From Parapedobacter tibetensis (GTDB lineage Bacteria; Bacteroidota; Bacteroidia; Sphingobacteriales; Sphingobacteriaceae), in the NCBI RefSeq assembly GCF_024704835.1, contig NZ_JAMXBE010000007.1, forward strand, positions 194,465-258,464: DNA of 64,000 bases, in the 5' to 3' direction. The notes under the pieces were generated by a model. That model was not told the origin of the DNA and made no database searches. It was given only the letters and a program-made list of their open reading frames with translations. The translations under genes were made by a program, and so were the position numbers. The number at the start of each line of letters is the position of its first letter. Within the stretch, counting starts at the first letter, position 1. This document shows, one piece after another, positions 55,598 through 63,966 of this stretch.

Positions 55598-56872
55598 TCA
55601 AAAAGCATTGTACACGGCCTTGTCGCCGCTATGAAGTCGGACGGCCGTCACCGAACCTGTTCCGGCGAACATAAACACCATTCCAACGATGTTGACTGGA
55701 CTCGCAGCGAGTGGCAATTCATATGCTTTGGATCCATTGACCTCGTAGACGAATTTTCCATTCACACTACGGCACGCCACTGATACCCAATCCGAAAAAT
55801 CCACGCCGAAGGCGGACAGGTCTTCATTTTTTCCAGATACGGATTGGTTACCCCCCATCAGACCCAATTCGGAAACACATCCCTTTGTAGATAGGGACAG
55901 CGATATAGGCATGCCATCCGTGATGAGCAGGATTTGCGAAAACTGGCAGGCATTGTTGCCCGCTTGGTAGTCATTACGCACCTGCGCCCTGAATGAAAAA
56001 CCAGCAATCGGTACCGGTTCAAAGTTACCTACGTTGAAGTATTTCACAACGGGTGGGTCGGGCATCAGGTCGATTTGGTTAGACATGATAGTCTCCGCTG
56101 AAACACTGAGCCTATCTTTATGGAGAAAATCATCCGGTCTCAGGTATATGGGAACCGGTGTTCGATCAATTGTACCGAGCCAACCAGCTGAAGGGATAAG
56201 TAATGGATGTTCCTTCACCACTTGCTGGCCTATGAGCAGCTTCGCCATATAGAATCCAGGTTCATAGTACACCGAAGTATGTTTATCGCCATCCTTGGAT
56301 ACTTGTGTCTGCCGCATGGGATCCCAGCTTTGCTGGATAAATACCGAGTCCATTGGTGCATGGGAGGCATCGTAGGTAAAGATAACGGAATTGGGGATAT
56401 CCTGGGTCAGTGGTTTGCTATCAAACACATAGTCGTCGGGTATAATGCCTGATGCTTCGGAAGGACCTTCATATTTTGTTTTGAAGAAAACAAAAAACCC
56501 AACCAACAAAAGGGCAAAAATGCCCAATAGCCAAAGGACCGGCCGTTTCTGTTTTATTTTAGCTTTCCGATTTGGAGATTCCTCCACAGGTTGGACAAGA
56601 TCTTGTTGCGCCACCACAAAAGCCCGCCAATTTTCATATGCAAGAAACGCAGCCAATGTATCCAATGTAGATGTAGCCGGTTTCCCATCATGCTTCACGC
56701 GGCCCCAAACACGTTTCAAGGTGCTTGGACTTAGCATCACTTTCGTCTGCTCGTAAATCCGTTCACTTAATTTATGGAAGTCTGTACTTGACCATTGCTG
56801 ACTATCGCCCCAGCCGAGTTTTTTCTCGATTTCCTGCAAACACATTGTCAGTAAGTTTTGATTTTCAACCAC
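55598..56872 (-). CDS. Membrane-anchored putative DNA-binding protein with C-terminal lectin-fold-like region
   Basis: 424 residues. Residues 8-92 form a helical domain (KLSERIYEQTKVMLSPSTLKRVWGRVKHDG, then TLDTLAAFLAYENWRAF) that looks like a helix-turn-helix DNA-binding module seen at the N-terminus of some Bacteroidota membrane proteins. One transmembrane helix at 111-130 is followed by a large extracytoplasmic region. The last 150 residues (VKYFNVGNFEPVPIAGFSFRAQVRND, FSDWVSVACRSVNGKFVYEVNG) resemble a concanavalin/LamG-type sheet. Such a protein could sense outside and regulate inside. The divergent secreted protein 132 bases away, also lectin-like, is the obvious target. Confidence 0.55.
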   Translation of the reverse strand: MVENQNLLTMCLQEIEKKLGWGDSQQWSSTDFHKLSERIYEQTKVMLSPSTLKRVWGRVKHDGKPATSTLDTLAAFLAYENWRAFVVAQQDLVQPVEESPNRKAKIKQKRPVLWLLGIFALLLVGFFVFFKTKYEGPSEASGIIPDDYVFDSKPLTQDIPNSVIFTYDASHAPMDSVFIQQSWDPMRQTQVSKDGDKHTSVYYEPGFYMAKLLIGQQVVKEHPLLIPSAGWLGTIDRTPVPIYLRPDDFLHKDRLSVSAETIMSNQIDLMPDPPVVKYFNVGNFEPVPIAGFSFRAQVRNDYQAGNNACQFSQILLITDGMPISLSLSTKGCVSELGLMGGNQSVSGKNEDLSAFGVDFSDWVSVACRSVNGKFVYEVNGSKAYELPLAASPVNIVGMVFMFAGTGSVTAVRLHSGDKAVYNAF

Positions 56873-57004
56873 TTGCTTAGTAATTATAACCGCTGAATGA
56901 ATTTGAACCGAATTGAATCGCTTATGGTTCGATTAAGAACTAAATGATCTGAACCTTTGCAATCAACAAACAAATTTATCTAAAGTAACTAAATAAACAA
57001 CCCT

Positions 57005-58156
57005 ATGATGATGAGAAATAAAATGATATCCTTATGCTGTTGCACCTTTTGTCTCGTAATAGTGGCATTTGGACAGCAAAACCGGCCTAAATTGGCATCT
57101 TCTTCTGATGGTTCCATCAAAATCCCAATGGAAGAAGCGTATTGGCAAAGTGATTCCGGCAAGGTAGCATTTGAGGAGGATCAAGCGATTCCTACTATGC
57201 GGATATTACCCAAGGCGGGTTTGATACAATTAAAGGATTTTGATTTTTCTACTGGCACTATTGAATTTGACTGGCGGCCCACGGATCCCATGTTTTCCTC
57301 TTTTTATTTCAGGCACCACAGTGCCCAGGAATCGGAGTGCGTTTACCTCCGTACAGCGCGGGCAGGCAATCCCATGGCGATGGACGCCGTACAATATGCG
57401 CCGTTCCTAAAGGGGGTAAATCTCTGGGATCTGTTAGGCCATTTCCAAGGCTCCGCTAGTTTCAGCAAAACAGACTGGAATCGTGTCAAACTGGTTATCT
57501 CCGAAAAACAATTGCAAGTCTATATCAATGACCTTTCCACACCCGTGTTATGGATTCCCCAACTGGAGGGCAATGTGTCCAATGGTACGCTTGCATTTAA
57601 TGGGGAATCTATCGTTGCCAATCTGACTGTGAAGCCCGGAATTGTGGACGGCTTACCTTCCCCCGCAAGTATGGATCCCACTGCTAATGATCCACGTTAC
57701 CTCCGCCAATGGTTGGTCAGCGAACCGGAGATATTTCACGTGGGATTGGAACCGGTAAATGACGACTTCCCCAAATCCAATGCCAATTGGACGGATATCC
57801 AAGCCGAGCGCCGCGGGTTGGTAAACCTCACTCGACCTTATGGCATCACAAAAGAACGACGATTGGTATGGTTAAAGACCCATATCCACTCATCTTCTAA
57901 TCAACAGAAACAGTTGGATTTCGGCTTCAGTGATGAAGTATGGCTCATGGTCAACGGACAGTATGTTTATATAGACAAGAATTACTACGGACATCCCATC
58001 ATGAAGCCCCCATTTGGAAGATGTTCCATTGAAAATGCTTCCATCAAGCTTCCGTTGAAGGAAGGAGACAATGAGGTGTTAGTTGGGGTAGCCAACAATT
58101 TTTACGGCTGGGGGATTGTTGCCAGACTAGACGATTTGGATGGAATCACTTTTTAG
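57005..58156 (+). CDS. Secreted protein with lectin/LamG-like domain, unknown function
   Basis: 383 residues. Signal peptide with cleavage near VAFGQQ. Residues about 50-215 look like a beta-sandwich of the LamG / 3-keto-disaccharide-hydrolase type (FDFSTGTIEFDWRPTDPMFSSFYFRHHS, NRVKLVISEKQLQVYINDLSTPVLWI). The C-terminal half has a second beta-rich domain (VWLMVNGQYVYIDKNYYGHP, EGDNEVLVGVANNFYGWGIVARLD) similar to carbohydrate-binding jelly rolls. It could bind or act on glycans; no catalytic residues can be pointed out. Its 3' end overlaps the convergent clpP gene by 11 bases. Confidence 0.6.
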   Translation: MMMRNKMISLCCCTFCLVIVAFGQQNRPKLASSSDGSIKIPMEEAYWQSDSGKVAFEEDQAIPTMRILPKAGLIQLKDFDFSTGTIEFDWRPTDPMFSSFYFRHHSAQESECVYLRTARAGNPMAMDAVQYAPFLKGVNLWDLLGHFQGSASFSKTDWNRVKLVISEKQLQVYINDLSTPVLWIPQLEGNVSNGTLAFNGESIVANLTVKPGIVDGLPSPASMDPTANDPRYLRQWLVSEPEIFHVGLEPVNDDFPKSNANWTDIQAERRGLVNLTRPYGITKERRLVWLKTHIHSSSNQQKQLDFGFSDEVWLMVNGQYVYIDKNYYGHPIMKPPFGRCSIENASIKLPLKEGDNEVLVGVANNFYGWGIVARLDDLDGITF

Positions 58157-58835
58157 CTAACACCTCATCCACCATTCCAAAGTCCTTTGCTTCTACGGCG
58201 GTCATCCAATAATCACGGCTGGAGGCCTCATTGATCCGGTCATAGTCCTGTCCACTGTGTTCAGCAATGATACCATATAGCTCCCGCTGTACCTTGAGAA
58301 TCTGTTGGGTGCTGATGTCCATATCCGCTGCTGTGCCTTGCATGCCGCCCGATGGCTGGTGAATCATCACGCGGGCATGTTTTAGTGCCGCTCGCTTTCC
58401 TTTGGTCCCCGCACAGAGTAGCACCGAACTCATAGATAGTGCGGTGCCCGTGCAGATCGTGGCCACATCTGGCCCAATGTACTGCATGGTATCGTAGATG
58501 CCTAAACCGGCATAAACCGACCCACCTGGTGAATTGATATACAACTGGATATCCTTTTTGGAATCGGCCGACTGCAAGAAAAGCAGCTGAGCCTGGATGA
58601 TGTTGGCCACTCGGTCGTCCACAGGCTCGCCCAGAAAGATGATGCGATCTACCATCAGCCGGGAAAAGACATCCATTTGGGCCACATTGAGTTGCCGTTC
58701 TTCGGTAATGTATGGTGTCATGGCCATTGGCATATCATAGCCATGTATCCGATTGATGAACCTGTCTACATACATTCCATTGATTCCATGATGCTTTACC
58801 GCATACTTGTGAAATTCATTGCTGTTGATATTCAT
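58146..58835 (-). CDS. clpP: ATP-dependent Clp protease proteolytic subunit
   Basis: 229 residues. The active-site serine lies in CTGTALSMSSVLL and the histidine in ARVMIHQPSGG, with the family end in DYWMTAVEAKDFGMVDEVL. It forms the barrel protease that degrades unfolded proteins fed by ClpX/ClpA. The usual partner genes (tig, clpX) are absent here, and the sequence is more divergent than a typical housekeeping ClpP (SMSS instead of SMGA), so this may be a second ClpP paralogue. It converges with the lectin-like gene, overlapping by 11 bases. Confidence 0.9.
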   Translation of the reverse strand: MNINSNEFHKYAVKHHGINGMYVDRFINRIHGYDMPMAMTPYITEERQLNVAQMDVFSRLMVDRIIFLGEPVDDRVANIIQAQLLFLQSADSKKDIQLYINSPGGSVYAGLGIYDTMQYIGPDVATICTGTALSMSSVLLCAGTKGKRAALKHARVMIHQPSGGMQGTAADMDISTQQILKVQRELYGIIAEHSGQDYDRINEASSRDYWMTAVEAKDFGMVDEVLAKK

Positions 58836-58936
58836 GATGATTGTTGTTTTGTTTTTTCAAAATTTTAAACGTAGTTATCCCTGTACACCAAATCATGGTG
58901 CATGCCGTGTTCCATTGAATACGAAAGAATTAAAGG

Positions 58937-59206
58937 TTATTTATGGAATAAGCCTAATATCCTTTTGCGAAAAGATTGATGCACTGATGTGGTAAACAGC
59001 AACTGATGTACCTGCTCAAGCTCGTGCCGAATTTGCTGACGACCATATTCATGAATGATGTGATAGGTCTTGTATTGCCAGTTTACCTCATCCTGCAACT
59101 TAGGATCCAGTAGCAGTTTGGCTTCAAAAAGCATGTATTGCTCTCCCGATGCTTGCTGAAGCAGGCAATCTTCCATCAATTGTAATTCATTCAACGAAGT
59201 CTTCAT
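58937..59206 (-). CDS. Small anti-sigma-like protein coupled to an ECF sigma factor
   Basis: 89 residues from ATG 59206, overlapping the last 20 bases of the sigma-factor gene; an upstream in-frame ATG at 59296 would lie deep in that gene. The sequence LMEDCLLQQASGEQYMLFEAKLLLDPKLQDEVNWQYKTYHIIHEYG resembles the N-terminal sigma-binding segment of Bacteroidota anti-sigma proteins (a short helix, a phrase like 'L-x(n)-DP-x-L-x-x-EV', then a helix). No membrane helix or sensor domain follows. It may be a soluble mini anti-sigma factor. The family assignment is a resemblance, not a firm match. Confidence 0.5.
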   Translation of the reverse strand: MKTSLNELQLMEDCLLQQASGEQYMLFEAKLLLDPKLQDEVNWQYKTYHIIHEYGRQQIRHELEQVHQLLFTTSVHQSFRKRILGLFHK

Positions 59207-59768
59207 ATTGTAATGATCTTTCTTTAACCACTTGCCTCGCCTTTTGGAGGCATTTGAACTTTTGTACAGTTGCTGAGCGAATTCCCGAAAAACCAAAGCG
59301 GCTTGCTACTTCACCCATCTCCAACTTTTCATAATAAAAAGCCATCAGTAACTTCATGCATTTTTTACCTGCGGCCTGCAATACATGTACAATTCGCTGA
59401 CTTGCGATTGCAGTTTCGGATTGTGTGACAACGACCTTGTCAACAGCGGTTTCATCATCCTCAAATGTCGCCATCAATTGGTCAAGCGATGCATATCGAA
59501 GGTTTTCTTTATACCGTTTGGTCCACAGATGCCGTGCGATACCGAATACATAAGCCTCTTCATTATGTTCCAGTACCAAGGATGTGGTCAATACTTTTTC
59601 GTAATAAATAACCAATGCGTCATGGAAAATGTCCTTGGCTTCATCAAGATGCCCTCCCCTTTTGGCAACATAACGAGCAACTAAGGGAAAAATTCGTTGG
59701 TATAGCGCGATAAAAAGGGCCTCGCGAGCTGTTGTCTTCCTATTGTTAACAGGTGTTTTTGTCATCAT
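59187..59768 (-). CDS. ECF-type RNA polymerase sigma factor
   Basis: 193 residues. Region 2 is ALFIALYQRIFPLVARYVAKRGGHLDEAKDIFHDALVIYYEKV with EEAYVFGIARHLWTKRYKE, and region 4 is KCMKLLMAFYYEKLEMGEVASRFGFSGIRSATVQKFKCLQKARQVV. It has no FecR/TonB neighbours, unlike the sigma gene at 24148-24750, and instead overlaps a small anti-sigma-like gene. It probably directs a separate stress or surface response. Confidence 0.85.
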   Translation of the reverse strand: MMTKTPVNNRKTTAREALFIALYQRIFPLVARYVAKRGGHLDEAKDIFHDALVIYYEKVLTTSLVLEHNEEAYVFGIARHLWTKRYKENLRYASLDQLMATFEDDETAVDKVVVTQSETAIASQRIVHVLQAAGKKCMKLLMAFYYEKLEMGEVASRFGFSGIRSATVQKFKCLQKARQVVKERSLQYEDFVE

Positions 59769-59992
59769 TTAAAACGGGCTTTTAATACTATGTGCATTCC
59801 CATGAAGAGGTATCACCCAAATTTATCAATTATTTTTTTCATATGCAGATTGACCGTTGGGGTCTTCCAAACAATCGTCAGTACGTGCTGTTAGTAAACT
59901 ACGGGGCCAACTGGTTACAGATTGTAAGTTGTTCGACGCTTCACAGCAAAGAATGTTTCCTTGGAGAACCACGTTTAAAGTAAACTATATTC

Positions 59993-61222
59993 ATGAAAGT
60001 AGCTTATATATCTACATGCCAACCTCGAGAATGCGGCTTGGCCACTTTTAACAAAAATTTGATTCAGGCCATAGAACCGCACATGCCAATGTCTGATAGT
60101 TTTATTGTGGCACTCAATGACTCGGATGATAAGCGTCAATATCAGTATGATCATACCGTCAAATACGTCATCCGTCAAGAACGAATAGCAGACTACCTAT
60201 CTGCAGCCGCATTCATCAATCGAAATGGTGTTGGGATATGCTGCATTCAGCATGAGTTTGGTGTTTTTGGAGGGAGAAGTAGTAAGTACTTGCTCACACT
60301 GACTAAGGCACTTAAAGTGCCTTATACCATTATTTTCCACACCGTTTTAAAATCGCCTGACACTATGCAAATGACCATTATGAAAACACTTGCGTATGGT
60401 GCTTCAAGCATCGTGGTGATGAGTGAGAAAGCAGTCCAACTCCTGCGTGATATTTACCACATTCTTCCTAGCAAGATTAAATGCATACCACACGGTGTGC
60501 CTGATTTTGAAATCTTAGATTTGCAAGCGAAAAAACATGCATTGGATTTCCCCTTTCGCAAAACGCTCCTCACTTTCGGGCTAATCAGTCCAAACAAAGG
60601 GTTGGAAACCGTTATTAGGGCGCTACCTACTATTCGTGAACAACATCCTGATATTCAGTATATCATCTTGGGTAAAACTCATCCAGGCATCAAGAAAGTC
60701 TTCGGTGAAGGCTACCGAGAAAGCTTACAATATTTAGCCAAAACGTTGGGTGTAGAGCGTCATCTGTTATTCATATCAGCGTTTGTCTCCGAAGAAGATT
60801 TACATGCATACCTAACGGCATGTGACATCTACATTACCCCGTACCTTAATGAAGAACAAATCACGAGTGGCACATTGTCCTATGCCATTGGAGCGGGAGC
60901 AGTGGTTGTTTCAACACCTTATTGGCATGCATGTGAATTGCTCAAGGAAAACCGCGGTCGGTTATTCGGCTTCGATGATTACCTACAACTTTCGGTTATT
61001 GTAAATAATCTGCTAAACAGACCAGCTGAAATAGAAGTGCTGAAACAAAACGCCTATGTTTATGGCCTGTCGCTCCGGTGGCCAAAAATAGGCAAACAAT
61101 ATGCGCAATTATTCAAAGCAGTATTGACAGAAACCAAAACCAGGGTGATAGCCTCAAAAAGCATAGTCACCGAAGCTCCCACTTCAACCAACCCTTCTTC
61201 ATTCTCTTTGAGACCGTCTTAG
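59993..61222 (+). CDS. GT4-family glycosyltransferase
   Basis: 409 residues of the GT-B fold. N-terminal MKVAYISTCQPRECGLATFNKNL is the typical opening of a sub-group of GT4 enzymes, followed by CIQHEFGVFGGRS. The C-terminal half has LLTFGLISPNKGLETVIRALPTI, SAFVSEEDLHAYLTACDIYITPYLNEEQITSGTLSYAIGAGAVVVSTPYWHA, with the family's Glu-rich nucleotide-sugar site. It transfers a sugar from a nucleotide or phosphosugar donor, perhaps to a lipid or polysaccharide. No other glycan genes are nearby, so the product cannot be predicted. Confidence 0.85.
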   Translation: MKVAYISTCQPRECGLATFNKNLIQAIEPHMPMSDSFIVALNDSDDKRQYQYDHTVKYVIRQERIADYLSAAAFINRNGVGICCIQHEFGVFGGRSSKYLLTLTKALKVPYTIIFHTVLKSPDTMQMTIMKTLAYGASSIVVMSEKAVQLLRDIYHILPSKIKCIPHGVPDFEILDLQAKKHALDFPFRKTLLTFGLISPNKGLETVIRALPTIREQHPDIQYIILGKTHPGIKKVFGEGYRESLQYLAKTLGVERHLLFISAFVSEEDLHAYLTACDIYITPYLNEEQITSGTLSYAIGAGAVVVSTPYWHACELLKENRGRLFGFDDYLQLSVIVNNLLNRPAEIEVLKQNAYVYGLSLRWPKIGKQYAQLFKAVLTETKTRVIASKSIVTEAPTSTNPSSFSLRPS

Positions 61223-61334
61223 TAACCAACCAAGACTGTTTAAAACCCTTAAAGCATCAAAGGAGCTACAACCCATTAGCTGCAGCAACCTTTGATGCGA
61301 TAAAAGATTGGCCGATATAATGCTAATCTTAATC

Positions 61335-61766
61335 TTAAGGCGAAGGCACTACACGCTCGAATGATTCCATGCCATTGCTCACTGAATCCCTCAGTTCTTT
61401 GGCTATCTCTTGATGCTGTTTTAACTTGGGAAGGGATTTTATGGCAAAATCCTTGATTTCAGGATCATCGGCTTCTTCAGAAGCAACCTCAAACAAGGAG
61501 ACCACCTTGCTACGGTCTGCCACCGCCTGCTCCATATAACCTATATCAAAATCGACACCAGATATTTCGCTGAGATCCTTTATTTTTTCCACATGGTTTT
61601 CACCGGGGGTCGGCGGTAACGTGATGTTCTTCTGCATGGCTATCGCTTCCAATTCTTCCACAGTCTTGCCATGGTCGGCTATAACCTTTTGTGCCAAATC
61701 CTTCACGCCTTGGTCGTCGCTTTTTTCCAATGCCAGTTTGGCAAGTTCTATTTCAACTGGCTTTTC
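61335..61766 (-). pseudogene. DUF4142-family protein, N-terminus missing
   Basis: The open frame runs from 61766 with VEIELAKLALEKSDDQGVKDLAQKVIADHGKTVEELEAIA, the start of a DUF4142 domain, to 61335. DUF4142 proteins are periplasmic four-helix ferritin-like proteins that need a signal peptide. Here the frame is closed by TAG at 61767-61769, right where the domain starts, and no signal sequence is found; an internal ATG (61730) would give a 131-residue protein without its first helix. Most likely a truncated, possibly non-functional copy. Confidence 0.5.
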
Positions 61767-61893
61767 CTATTGAGTTTTCGGATTGTACTAAATACTACAT
61801 ACCCCTGTCTCCATTTTGAAAAACATTGTTCCATAATATGGAATTAATTCCCCATAACTTTTTCATTCCATTTATGATATTTCAGATTCACTT

Positions 61894-61992
61894 ATGAAAA
61901 CACCGTTTTTTTTAGACGAAATGAAAGAAAACCAAAAACATGGCATCGTCTCTGCATTCGTTAACCACAATAAACATGGAATAATAAAATAA
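61894..61992 (+). CDS. Possible 32-codon small ORF
   Basis: ATG at 61894, no recognised family; basic and aromatic residues (KTPFFLDEMKENQKHG). It stands in the gap between the DUF4142 remnant and a small membrane protein. Weak evidence; may be chance. Confidence 0.2.
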   Translation: MKTPFFLDEMKENQKHGIVSAFVNHNKHGIIK

Positions 61993-62001
61993 GGAGAACT
62001 G

Positions 62002-62055
62002 ATGGGAACCTACAATAAAATCGTGAAGGTACATGGACATGACACAGAACATTAG
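62002..62055 (+). CDS. Possible 17-codon ORF with a strong ribosome site
   Basis: An AAGGAGA ribosome site stands at a good distance before the ATG at 62002, unusual for this genome, where few genes have one. The peptide (MGTYNKIVKVHGHDTEH) is basic and His-containing. It may be a leader peptide for the membrane protein that starts 45 bases later, or a coincidence. Confidence 0.25.
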   Translation: MGTYNKIVKVHGHDTEH

Positions 62056-62099
62056 GTAAGGGTCAGTTATTGCGTAACTATAGTTTGACAAGCGAATGG

Positions 62100-62498
62100 A
62101 TGGCAACTAACATGGATAAATCTACACATGACGGAGGGTTAAGCAATGTCTTCCTTTTCCAAGGGTCATACTTCGTGATTACGGGAATTTGGCCAGTGGT
62201 TGGTATCAACAGTTTCATGGTAGCCACAGGGCCTAAGCAAGATATATGGCTTGTGCATATGGTGGGTTTATTGGCTATATCTATTGGCCTTACTTTTCTC
62301 ATATCGTCACTTCGTCAGCAGCGATTACCCATATTTTTGGCTTATGCCACTACACTAAGCTTCCTTGTCATGGATATCATTTATGTGGCAAGCGGGGTCA
62401 TTCAGCGTATCTATCTGCTGGATGCTTCCATTCAATTTTTATTCCTTACGCTTTTGACCATTTTTATCATTAGGAAACAACAACGAAACAGGAAATAA
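62100..62498 (+). CDS. Small integral membrane protein, unknown
   Basis: 132 residues from ATG 62100 (alternatives 62070 and 62112). Four probable helices: SYFVITGIWPVVGINSF, LVHMVGLLAISIGLTFLI, PIFLAYATTLSFLVMDIIY and SIQFLFLTLLTIFII, with a basic tail. No family recognised, although the G-x-W-P start and the H in the second helix recall small Bacteroidota membrane proteins next to stress genes. Downstream lies a gene-free stretch with small hairpins. Confidence 0.55.
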   Translation: MATNMDKSTHDGGLSNVFLFQGSYFVITGIWPVVGINSFMVATGPKQDIWLVHMVGLLAISIGLTFLISSLRQQRLPIFLAYATTLSFLVMDIIYVASGVIQRIYLLDASIQFLFLTLLTIFIIRKQQRNRK

Positions 62499-62881
62499 AC
62501 CCATCACACTACCGTGGATGCCGTTACGCGGCATGGCATTTGAAGAAACCGGAGCGTCACGCCACCATTTTGTCCCCCCGCTGCCCATTGAGGAACCCTC
62601 AATGGCTTGCATGTGATATCTAGCAAACACCTATCCTCTTTTTGGCTTGTTTTTGGAGGTGTTCGGATAATATATCCTCCATGTACTAAAAACCATACTT
62701 CGTGTTGCTTTAGAGGAAGTATCTCAAAAAAACTAAAACCTTTCTATCCACTGAAATGTATACCTATGTGTCGATTATGATATGATTAAGAATTGTAGAT
62801 TTTAGATTTATATTTTTTTGGTTTGAAACTGTTTGAATAAATGTTGTTCATTCAAATTATCATATTTAACAGATAAAGTTT
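62499..62881. other. Gene-free stretch with two hairpins
   Basis: ATGCCG-TTACG-CGGCAT (62518-62534) and a tight CCATTGAGG-AAC-CCTCAATGG (62585-62605) are both perfect stems; neither has a T run, so they are not simple terminators. The right half is AT-rich and would hold the promoter of the following regulator. Confidence 0.45.
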
Positions 62882-63529
62882 ATGGAAAATTCAGCAAAAA
62901 TCATTTGGGCCTCACCTCAAACGCTTGCCCGTGATGGTATCATTTCCCTTCTTGACCAAGAGCCTGATTTTACTTTTGTGGAAGTCATATCCAAAAAGGA
63001 AAATATTCTATCCGCGCTGTCTACCAGGCTGGCAATTGATATGCTAATCATTGATCATGCCTTTCTCTCAGAAGACCAAAAGTATCCCATGACATTGAAG
63101 AAAATTGCGCCGCAGATTAAAGTATTGGTCTTATCGAGTATTGAGTTTGATGAGGATATCCTGGGTTTGATGAAGTCTGATGCAGACGGATACCTCGTGA
63201 ATGAAGCAAATAAGGATGAATTGATATTTGCAATCAAACATATTCTTGCGGGTAACACCTATATTTGTACCGCCTTGTATTTAAAAGTATTGGAGCGTAT
63301 CGCTGCAACGGATTTTGGAAAAGAAGATCAGGACGTGGAGTTTTCGCCTAGGGAAGAGCAAATCTTAAAGCTCATTCTTGAAGGTTATTCCAACCAGGAA
63401 ATTGCCTACCAGCTTTTCACCAATAAGCGCACGATTTTGAAATATCGGGAGAGCTTGCTCGAAAAGACTGGAGCATCCGATATTGGCACGGTAATCCGAA
63501 TAGCGTTGCAACAGGGCGTATTGAATTAA
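62882..63529 (+). CDS. LuxR/NarL-family response regulator
   Basis: 215 residues. Receiver domain with D58 in MLIIDHAF, VLVLSSIEFDEDI and ADGYLVNEANKDEL (lysine in NKDEL), then a LuxR-type helix-turn-helix at about 150-212: FSPREEQILKLILEGYSNQEIAYQLFTNKRTILKYRESLLEKTGASDIG. The wing and recognition helix look intact. The ATG follows a long AT-rich leader. No sensor kinase is adjacent, so it is an orphan regulator in this window. Confidence 0.9.
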   Translation: MENSAKIIWASPQTLARDGIISLLDQEPDFTFVEVISKKENILSALSTRLAIDMLIIDHAFLSEDQKYPMTLKKIAPQIKVLVLSSIEFDEDILGLMKSDADGYLVNEANKDELIFAIKHILAGNTYICTALYLKVLERIAATDFGKEDQDVEFSPREEQILKLILEGYSNQEIAYQLFTNKRTILKYRESLLEKTGASDIGTVIRIALQQGVLN

Positions 63530-63617
63530 TCGCATCTGCGGCTCTCTTGCATAACTCCATCCCACATGGCAGCTCATATCACCTCTGCATGTGAGAACGA
63601 ACATCAAAGACAGTGTC

Positions 63618-63860
63618 ATGGAAGAATCAGCAAAAGATTTTGAAATCATCATGGGAGAAGGCCAATTCATTGGAGATCGGCTTCTTATTGAACCGGTGCA
63701 AACCACTGATGGAATCCCTATCTATAATTGCTACCTGGAAGGAAAATCAATCAGCCAGCTAAGGCAGGCCACCTCTGGGGAATGGATGCAATTGTGGGGC
63801 ACGTTGGAAAAGGATACTGTACAGCGCATTGGAAAAACCATTGAGGATCGTATAAGATAA
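63618..63860 (+). CDS. Small cytoplasmic protein of unknown function
   Basis: 80 residues from ATG 63618 (MEESAKDFEIIMGEG); an ATG at 63591 adds nine residues. It is hydrophilic, with a beta-rich centre (RLLIEPVQTTDGIPIYNCYLEGKSI) and a helical end. No family recognised. It is followed within a few bases by a fragment of an FAD-dependent oxidoreductase. Confidence 0.5.
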   Translation: MEESAKDFEIIMGEGQFIGDRLLIEPVQTTDGIPIYNCYLEGKSISQLRQATSGEWMQLWGTLEKDTVQRIGKTIEDRIR

Positions 63861-63861
63861 G

Positions 63862-63966
63862 TTGGCGGTTGGTTTGAAAGTGGCCGTAGTGGAAGCGTTT
63901 GAAATAGGTAAAGGTACCACTGGTTTTTCCACAGGAAACCTATATGCCCCAGTAGGGGTAGTGTAA
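63862..63966 (+). pseudogene. Fragment of an FAD-dependent oxidoreductase (DAO-type)
   Basis: The frame reads VGLKVAVVEAFEIGKGTTGFSTGN, matching the second glycine-rich strand and following loop of D-amino-acid-oxidase-type FAD enzymes. The first Gly-x-Gly-x-x-Gly strand is absent and the frame ends at TAA 63964-63966, so only about 34 codons survive before the window edge. Whether further pieces lie to the right cannot be seen. Confidence 0.5.
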
